64,000 nt of DNA from Brachyhypopomus gauderio. Its lineage: Eukaryota; Chordata; Actinopteri; Gymnotiformes; Hypopomidae. This document shows positions 53,240-64,000 of this stretch, in pieces. The notes beneath the pieces are model-generated. The model was not told the DNA's origin. It searched no databases and saw only the letters and a program-made list of their open reading frames with translations. Where the stretch lies: positions 9,164,914-9,228,913 of the forward strand of contig NC_135211.1 of assembly GCF_052324685.1 (NCBI RefSeq), in the 5' to 3' direction. Numbering within the stretch: the first letter of the stretch is position 1; every line of letters starts with the position of its first letter. Made by a program: the position numbers and the translations under genes.

Positions 53240-54055
53240 TTCTATACAGACCATAGCATGTCACTTAATGACAAATTCACATTTAAATATAACTGTGTTA
53301 TGAACAACTTGGAAGATGTCAAGTGATATTCTGCAAAGTCCATTTTTATGACCCTTTTGTCTTTGTTCAGTAAAATTTATTGTTATACAAAATGTTTTGT
53401 CCTTTTTTTCCTTTTCAAAGAACAATTGAAGTTTATTGGGTGTAATTTGAAAGCAGTGTTTTGTATTGTAGTTATGTCAACGATCTTTGGAACACCACAG
53501 AAATAAAATATTTACACTTTATTTGCTTGTTTTGGTAATACATAGATTGCCTCCATTTTACTTCAGCGCACTTGACACGTGCATATATTAAGAAAATTCC
53601 TTTGCTGTAGCCTCATATGAAAGTAGTGCTTAATTCCTCCAGGAATTACTTTAAATATTCAGCTCTAAACAAACTATTTTATCACCATGAACTTCTGTTT
53701 TGCCATGTTCATTGTAATCAGAACTGAGAACTAATTCTCACAAACGTGCAACAGATGCATGTTGTTTTTTCTGGATGAAATTGCAGTAGCTGCATTTACA
53801 CTTGTAAGTAGATTCATATGGTTGTAAAATGAAAACCTTAAATCCACATTTTTACTGCACATGACTGGATTTGAGTTGTACCTAAACCAACTTTAGAATA
53901 GTCCCAGCTAACATAACTCCAGTGAAAAATCAACCCAGTGTTATATTTATTTTGTAACTAATTGAACCACCAAAAAGTGCATAAAAGGAAAATAATTCAA
54001 AATATTTTTTTAATGTCAAATTGTTCTTCAGCAACATTATTCCATGTTTCAAAGC

Positions 54056-56772
<2,717 letters not shown>

Positions 56773-56929
56773 TTATGCCTGAACTAAATGGCACTGGATT
56801 TACATTAAGGATACATACTGTTTACACAGCAAGACTCCGTCCACACACAAGACATACATACACTAATCAAAACCAAACTAGAAACCTGGAATTGACTTCT
56901 ATTGCTTATTTCTTCTCATTACTTTATTG

Positions 56930-57125
56930 TTTGTATTGTTGCTTTTGTGGTGTCTGGTGACCCTTTGAATCTTGGTCCCCGTCAAGGTTTCTTTCTCAAG
57001 CTCTAGGCAATTGTTTCTTGCCACTGTCTCCTTTGGCCTTCACTGGAGGCTGGGACATGTGTAAAGCTGCTTTAGGGTAATAGCTGCTGCTATAAATGTA
57101 ACTTTATAGATGGCAATAAACAGTT
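56930..57125. repeat. Dispersed fish repeat fragment
   Basis: Sequence such as ccgtcaaggtttctttctcaa, cttgccactgtctcctttggcc and gtgtaaagctgcttt belongs to a very common teleost repeat tail. Its class is not clear from this piece. Confidence 0.45.
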
Positions 57126-57985
57126 TTCTGTATGTGACCATAATTGTCATACATTATGTAGAATTTTTTTAAGCTATTTAATTTTTTACCTGGATCTGGT
57201 TTTTTTTTTTTTTACACACATGTATCAAGTATCTGGTTCAGCTAGTCAACCTACTTCAGTTTTCTCAAGGAATGTGCGTCACTTATGATATTTTAAGTGT
57301 GTAAAATGATTACATAATTGGATTAACAAGTTAAAGTCCTAATGTTAAAGGCTGGGAGTGCAAAGATACACTTGTAAAACACAAGATAGGTATTTTGTAT
57401 TTTGAGTTTTTCGAAGCCCAGAAAAAATATATAATTGCCTTGCTGGGTTAATTAAAGTTGGATATATTTTGCCTCTAATTTGGACTAAATGTTTTCTTGT
57501 AGTGTTAAACAGATATGAAGATAAACAGACATAAAGGATGCATCAATCCCATAATTGTAACCTTGAATAAAACAGCATGATGTCAGTTGAGGCTAGAACA
57601 TAGGCTTACACAAACCATCAGCTATGGCATGTATTATATGGGAACCAGTCAGGACACATTTCTTGACTTTTCTCACTCTTGATTCGGTGGGTTATGGATC
57701 AAACTAAGTGGGTTGTGGAATAACCCAGCAGCTACATAAAACAGACAAGCTCAAAGCATACAGTGTTGCACTTTGAAGTCATGACTAGTATTCTAGTACC
57801 TGAAAAGCAAGATTTGTCAGATGGTTTTTGCGAATTATGGACTGGTGCACTGCCTAGCCAGCAATGAGGAAATAAACACTGCTATACAAGTGCGAAAAAA
57901 AATAGCTATCCATCTATACACTGACAATGAAATGCACATGCATGGCTGTTTTTCACTGTATGTTAGAATAACACAAATCACTAAT

Positions 57986-58080
<95 letters not shown>
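57986..58080. repeat. Compound (GT)n-(GA)n microsatellite
   Basis: Eleven GT units followed by about 36 GA units with one interruption. Confidence 0.95.
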
Positions 58081-58083
<3 letters not shown>

Positions 58084-58193
58084 TGTTACTCCATGGCTCT
58101 CACCCATGTTGCTCTACATAGTTACTTATTTCTGCCACAATACACGCGCAACTACCAGTGGCATAATTGTGACATCATCTCCAATTCTGTTTA

Positions 58194-58352
<159 letters not shown>

Positions 58353-58669
58353 TTAACAATGTAGAAATTCCAGAAGTATGATTTGAAGAAAGCAATACAG
58401 ATCATTATTTTTAAGCTATTGAAATTCGTCCTATAACTGCTTTTTTTTTTTATCATCGGCATCGGGCCGATGCTTACAGTTGGCCGATATTTCAAACCGA
58501 TGCTTGCTGATGCATTTAATGTATGCCGGAAGAACACCGGGCAACGGTAGTTGACTTCTCAATGGAGTTTAATTCAACTCATTGCTCCTTTCGAACAGTT
58601 AAACAGAAAGATTTGCCAGTTTGATGCCTTGGCATCAAAAGTGATTCCTTCAGTCAATGCTTTAAAATA

Positions 58670-59070
58670 GCTGTTCAGTAAGATTGCTCACTCTGACTTT
58701 GGAGTTAAAACCAGCAAAAGCGCTCTGTTGGAAGCTGTAAATACATGCTTCAGTGATATTTACACAGAGACTCTGTACTGCGTTGTTACAATTGTCGACC
58801 CAAGATACAAAGATCGCTTTTTGCAGCAGAAGGGAAACTACAGGCACACAAAATGTTCCAAACTGAGATAGAGAAAGCATTGAGTGAGCGCTCAGGGCAA
58901 ACACGTGAGCTACAAGACTGTCCACGAGAAAAAAGCTAGGATGGATGACGAAGCGACGTGCTCCATCTTTGATATGTACGACAAAATTCTAGAAGAAGTG
59001 CAGGCCCCTCATAAAAACACCCAGACAGCAGCGGAAGTGAGCTCAAAATCAGAGATTAAAGTTTTTTAAA
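58670..59070 (+). pseudogene. ZBED-like hAT transposase fragment
   Basis: Pieces readable in shifting frames include SKIAHSDFGVKTSKSALLEA, VVTIVDPRYKDRFLQQKG and DDEATCSIFDMYDKILEE, as in hAT transposase C-terminal halves related to zinc finger BED proteins. Stops and frameshifts make it non-functional. Confidence 0.7.
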
Positions 59071-59111
59071 TAATAATTGCCAGCAATAAGAATCTAATGT
59101 AGAGTTAAGAT

Positions 59112-60045
59112 CTGGGGTGCCCAATATGTCGATCGCGATCTACTAGTCGATCCCGAAGGAAGTGTGGGTAGATCACATGACATTAAAAAGTAGGGGATTA
59201 ATGACAAAAAGAAATGAATGACAGGCTATCATTCATCTGCACTGACAGTTGTCTTTTGATTGACCTACAGGGTAGCCAATCGGACGTCTGAACTTATGAC
59301 ACCCTACGCATGCGCGTTAAACCACGCTAACTTGTTAGCTTGCTGCATAGCTAGCCTCCAATTTATTTAAACTAAATACAACAAAGGGTATAAAAATGAG
59401 TGCCGTAGCTGGTCCGAGTAAGAAGCCTAAACCCTACCACTTCATACAGAATGGGAGGAGGATTTGTTTCACTATGTCATAAGTGCGTTTGCCTCATCTG
59501 TTAGTGTGCCGTTGTTATTCCAAAGAAGGGAAATGTGGAGCGGCATTTTTGGACTGTTCAAGCATAATTTCGTGTGTCACTTCATTGTTAAACACAAGAC
59601 GTCCTTCCAATGGAGATGATAAAAGAGGCATTTGTTGGATCCGCTGATTTCTTGTTCAGAGACTTTAAAAACAAATCTGAAATATTATCTTCAGTCAAAG
59701 CTCTCCAGCTATTGAGGAATACAGTCAAACGGCGCTCTGAAACCATGGCCGAGGATTTGACCCAGCAACTTTGGAAGGATATTGCGGACTGCGAGTTTCT
59801 TGCTACAATAGCAATACTTTAAAATACTTTATAAATATAAATAAACAAAATACCTTATTTATCCTAAAAGGAAAAGAAAAGAAACAGTACACAATATTAA
59901 ATTGTAATAATAATAATAATAATAATAACAAATAATATAATAATATAGAAGAAATACATTTGTTTTGCATTTTTATTGTAGGTAGATCATTTTGACTTGG
60001 TATCTTTTATGTAGCTCACAAGCTGAAAAGGTGTGGGCACCCCTG
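59112..60045. mobile_element. hAT-type element, 934 bp, internally deleted
   Basis: Ends ctggggtgcccaa / gtgggcacccctg are flanked by gttaagat (59104-59111) and gtttagat (60046-60053), an 8-bp duplication with one mismatch. 59397-59822 encodes remains of a GTF2IRD2/ZBED-type transposase (SAVAGPSKKPKPYHF; EMIKEAFVGSADFLFRDFKN). The transposase is truncated and interrupted. Confidence 0.85.
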
Positions 60046-60629
60046 GTTTAGATTCTCTGCCAGAGCCCGACCCGAACTGAGGTCAGCTCCCGCACCACAG
60101 CTTCTCCGCTGCGCAAGTCGGCCCAGTGATTTGCTGTTTTTGTGTTTTTGCATTTAGGAAATATGCTTAAAATAAAAAAATTGTTTGTATAATAAGTATT
60201 TTATATTCTTAAATACTGTTAATTATATTTGAGTAGATGAAAGTCATTGTAAATTATGTTATTGATCTATTTCGGTTTAATGATTGTGCAGTGTTTTTGC
60301 ATTTAGACTAAGCTCAGTATAAAAATTCCTCTCGTTCTGAAACAGACTGAATACTTCAAGAAAAAATGTTTAGCTCAGACTTTTTTGATATTGTGAAGAA
60401 GCACAAAGGCAGTTCTGAAGGATAATTTCTGTACTACGAAACATATTTGTTTACATTAAACATTTGCTTTAAGTTTATTCATTTAATTTAATTTATAATT
60501 TTAGTATAATGCTAATATTTTATTTAACTTTTTTAAATAGTTTAAACTATGAATAGTTTATGATTGATGGTTGAAATCTAAAATGTTAATAAATGTGACA
60601 TTTATTTTCATAACAATGTGGGGTATCGT

Positions 60630-61625
60630 CAGTGGCGTGCACACAGACACCAGGTGCTAAAGCACCACCAACTCTGCCCTTTATCAACGAAAGTGCCCTT
60701 TTGAAACTTCGGGTTTTTATTATTTATTTATTTTTATCATTTTACTGAGATCGGTTTGAAATGATCTTTTGAAAACCTGAACCATTAAAAACAAAGCCCT
60801 GAAATGAGCCACCACCTCGCACACGCCCGACCTCTCTTCCTTCAACACCAGATGCGCAGTTTAGTTCAGCGAGTGGATGGAAGCGTTTTCAGCACAGCAC
60901 GCACGGTCACAGATAGACTTCTTCTCCCGTGCCCCACCAGCCAGGTTACATACACATCAAGTAAAATCGTACCGTTTGCCCTCTAAGCCCAACGTGAAAT
61001 CATTTTCTTGTGCAGTAAAATGTCTCATACAGCACCAAACTACTAGCATTTTTAGACGACTGGTCACCTGATAAACTAGTCGCTCTAGCCCAAATCAATG
61101 ATAGATAACGTGAGGACGACCACATACAAATAATTAAGGTAGAGTTTGAAAATCTATGTGCTAAGCTGAACGTACTGTTGTAGGCTATATGTTTTGTTAG
61201 GAAACATAAATTAACACATTCATTTGTGAAAGAAGAAACGGGAAGTTCCCCATTACCTGTGAAAAATGCCCATTTGCATTCATGTACTGACAACACTCAG
61301 TAGCCTATAACTCCTTCTCCTACTTTTTGGTCTTTTTACTGTCTTAATTGTAGGCCTATATTGATTTAAATTGTAAAATATATGCAACAAGGCCTGCAGA
61401 CAGTGGAGGGTAAACAGAAGTTAACTGAAGGACATGACTGTATATAGTTAATATTGGATATGAATTATATCAGTTGGCTGCGTGACTTTTGTCCATTGAA
61501 AACTCACGTTTAGAGAATGTTACAAATAAAAGTCTTTTTTGCGCTAAAAAGTGCCCTTCAAATCCCCCCCCCCCCCCCCCCCCCCCCCGAGCACTTGCCC
61601 CCCAAAATGTCTGTGCACGCCACTG
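60630..61625. mobile_element. hAT-type element, 996 bp, with poly-C core
   Basis: Ends cagtggcgtgcacacagac / gtctgtgcacgccactg are flanked by a perfect 8-bp duplication ggtatcgt (60622-60629 and 61626-61633). C25 occurs at 61564-61588. No transposase is recognised. Confidence 0.93.
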
Positions 61626-62898
61626 GGTATCGTACTATATTTTTTTAAATGTCCATGTCCATCATATGTGCATGTTTAATATCGGATATCGGCATCTGCC
61701 CATAATTACCATATCAGTGCATCCCTAAATACAACTTGTCTGATGGTGTTATGAAGGACCGTTTAAAAGCTATTGAAATTATTGCAAAAAAATAGGCCTG
61801 GGGTACTCTTTACGACCGCCACTTGCGTCCGTGTAAGGTAAATTGTAGACGGTGCCTTAGACGTTGCAGTGGTGTACATTAAAAATAACATGCAGGGTTG
61901 CCAACTCTCACGCATTGAGCGTGAGACACACGCATTTGACCGTTTTCACACGCTCTCACGCCACACTTCCGATTTCTCACGCCAATCTTCTTACCTCTGA
62001 TCCATATCTATGATTCAATGAGTTACTAGTTCGCTCTGGCGCCAACCAACAATTTACACTCGCCACCTCCTCCCAGAGGTGGGACCAAGTCAGTGTTTTG
62101 CAAGTCTCAAGTAAGTCCAAGTCTTTATCCTCAAGTCCCGAGTCAAGTCTCAAGCAAAGACAGTCAAGTCAAGTCAAGTCTCGAGTCAAGACAGGCAACA
62201 GTCAAGTCAAGTCCCAAGTCTGAAACTTGGAATTTCAAGTCCTTTCGAGTCTTTTTTTTTTTTAACCAATGTTGCAGGTATATTTTAAATGTAAATAATA
62301 GACATGTGTTCTTTTTTAAATCTGTATTCTCCTCAAATCTTGATAAAACATGTGCAACTGAAAACACAAAGTATAAAAAAATTTATTTATACTTTATTGC
62401 ACAGTTCAATTTGTTAAAATTAGCTGCAAAAATATTCATACTTTAAACTACAATTTTCCAGAAATAAATATTCTGTGAAAAAGTCATAAGTAGAACTCCA
62501 TGTTCAAATAAAAAGTGCTGATATTTTCACAGTACAATACAAAGAACCATAACAGCATTTTCCCTCTCTTCTCTTATCTGGTTTCTTGGAGAACATGTGT
62601 GTCCATGTGTGAGTGACACAAGACAAACAAATATAAGAACTGAACAATTAACAGGAATCAGAACAGTAAACTATTCTGCATTGCATTTGCAAAAGACCAA
62701 ACTGGCCAAAAGTCTGTATGTCATTTGTGCACGAGGAGGCCGTAGAATGATGTCCCCATAGCTGAAAACTCGCTCCACTTTTGTCAATATATTTTTTTCT
62801 CGACGTAGATGTCTTCAAATACACAATCCATGCTGAGATAGAACTGGATATGATGGTGACAGAGAGAGGCTCTCTTCCCTGAGTTCAGATACAGATCC

Positions 62899-63170
62899 CA
62901 GGGTTGCCAACTCTCACGCATTGAGCGTGAGACACACATATTTGACCGTCTTCACACGCTCACACGCCACACATCCGATTTCTCACGCCGAAAAAAAAAT
63001 CTAGTTTATTTACCTCTGATCCTTATCTATGATTCAATGAGTTACTAGTTCGCTCTGGCACCAACCACTGGCGATCGATCGATCGCGATATAATACTTTC
63101 CATATAAGATGGAATTTGTGTCCATTTTACACCCCGCCCGGTAACAATTCACGTTCGCTGACCCCCCCCC
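62899..63170 (+). mobile_element. cagggttgccaact repeat inside the 62074 hAT
   Basis: Starts cagggttgccaactctcacg and continues to the ccccccccc stretch at about 63160. The right end is missing. It sits within a hAT that itself interrupts another copy of the same family. Confidence 0.8.
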
Positions 63171-63197
63171 CATTTGATTGGTTGTGCTGCAGCTCAT

Positions 63198-63223
63198 GCA
63201 CACACACACACACACACACACAC
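63198..63223. repeat. (CA)n microsatellite
   Basis: About 13 CA units within the 62074-63525 hAT. Confidence 0.9.
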
Positions 63224-63885
63224 AACGTACAGAGTGTGGAAAAGCAGAGAACAAACAGCGGTCTGCGTCAGAAGGACGGAAATGAAATTAATGGGGCGCA
63301 CTTTATAAATATTAATATGCGTTTTAAAATTCAGATTTGGGGTAAAAAAATCAAGTCTTTGCAAGTAAACAGGTTCAAGTCCAATTCAAGTCCCAAGTTA
63401 TTGGTGTAAAAGTCCAAGTCAAGTCTAAGTCTCTGAATATTTTTTCAAGTCAAGTCAAAAGTCTTAATATTAATGACTCGAGTCTGACTCGAGTCCAAGT
63501 CATGTGACTCGAGTCCCCACCTCTGCCTCCTCCAGGTTAAAATCTCACTCCAAGCGAACGTCAAAAGTTGGCAACCCTGTAACATGTTGTCTACGTATCT
63601 AAAACACGTCTATTCCTGACGTAAACAAAGTTGTAGGTTTGTCTTGGTTGCCAGAAATTGAATTTGCATATTTTGCCAAAGTCACCCAAACGTAAGATGT
63701 CGATGGCATACGCCACTCTCACCTGTACGTTATTACTTACTGCCTCCAATTTCTAGCATAGCGGCCACTTCCTGTTTCAAGACTATTGCAAATTGCATAT
63801 GGGTTTTCCCATCGTCTGACAAGGTTGCTAGGTAGTTCTAAGTTAAAGGTGCCAATATTGCCAATTGTGATTTACACCACAATCG

Positions 63886-64000
63886 GAATTAGTCCTACGT
63901 ATTTACCCATCTGTGCAGTGCAGACCCGGGGAGCAGTTGGGGTTAAGTGCCTTGCTCAAGGGCCCTTGGGCCTGGGAATCAACCCACAAGACCGGGTCTT
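63886..64000 (-). mobile_element. SINE, inverted copy cut by the window end
   Basis: The reverse complement matches the SINE at 24716: cacagatgggtaaa-like tail, ccccaactgctccccggg, ttgagcaaggcacttaacccc and the start of ttgattccc. The head lies beyond the window. Confidence 0.75.

Larger units (their letters stand above)
58450..61727. mobile_element. Large decayed hAT element hosting two nested hATs
   Basis: The right end, catatcagtgcatcccta (about 61709-61727), is a typical hAT terminus. The left side has the matching subterminal atcggcatcgggccgatgc near 58455 but its terminal bases are lost. 58670-59070 encodes remains of a ZBED-like hAT transposase. Two other elements, 59112-60045 and 60630-61625, are inserted inside it. 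Confidence 0.7.
62074..63525. mobile_element. hAT-type element, 1452 bp, rich in caagt repeats
   Basis: Ends cagaggtggg / ccccacctctg are flanked by a perfect 8-bp duplication cctcctcc (62066-62073 and 63526-63533). Subterminal regions repeat the word tcaagtc dozens of times. It contains another partial copy of the cagggttgccaact family from 62899. No transposase. Confidence 0.92.
61893..63579 (+). mobile_element. cagggttgccaact repeat split by a hAT
   Basis: The left part is 61893-62073 and the right part 63534-63579 (agttggcaaccctg end). taacatg flanks both ends (7 bp). Without the insertion the copy would be about 230 bp. Confidence 0.85.

Overview
This window is vertebrate nuclear DNA, almost certainly from a ray-finned (teleost) fish. 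Genes are split by short GT-AG introns. The intergenic and intronic space is filled with teleost-type repeats: Ty3/gypsy LTR elements, L2-like LINEs, Tc1/mariner, many hAT-type DNA transposons, a tRNA-derived SINE and long microsatellites. The exact species cannot be read from the sequence.

Layout. 1-3238: left-truncated gypsy element (minus strand) with one LTR, gag-protease, and a frameshifted reverse transcriptase/RNase H/integrase start. 3403-6149: last eight recognisable exons of a gene resembling teleost 'SAM domain-containing protein 3-like' proteins (plus). 7998-9655: complete three-exon eef1akmt3 (METTL21B, eEF1A lysine methyltransferase 3). 12700-15623: two-exon gene for a large disordered protein resembling JCAD/KIAA1462, with internal 35-residue repeats and an in-frame stop that may be bypassed. 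16386-20188: complete 3.8 kb non-autonomous LTR element (minus) with two same-length LTRs, a 5-bp target duplication, a Tf1/sushi-type self-priming site, and a gag-like reading frame expanded by 35 units of 30 bp. 24538-49686: slc11a2 (DMT1/NRAMP2), a proton-coupled Fe2+/Mn2+ transporter, with fifteen coding exons to the proximal stop and a second alternative last exon. 54056-56750: two exons of a HIG1-domain gene (best fit higd1c) on the minus strand, convergent with slc11a2. Human SLC11A2 and HIGD1C are also neighbours, which supports both calls.

The right third (51-64 kb) and the 8.4 kb slc11a2 intron (30453-38886) are transposon nests. At least seven hAT-like elements can be delimited by 8-bp target duplications, several inserted inside one another. 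A second small repeat family with ends cagggttgccaact occurs at least six times, partly inside those hATs. A decayed Tc1-superfamily transposase at 51.4-52.4 kb has DD38E catalytic spacing.

There is no operon logic here: the genes are independent eukaryotic transcription units. The features most worth follow-up are the self-primed, repeat-expanded LTR element, the alternative C-termini of slc11a2 (one ending in a YLLSNM endosomal-type signal), and the in-frame stop with a 36-nt intron-like segment in the JCAD-like gene. I found no CRISPR array, tRNA gene, rRNA gene or prokaryotic system.
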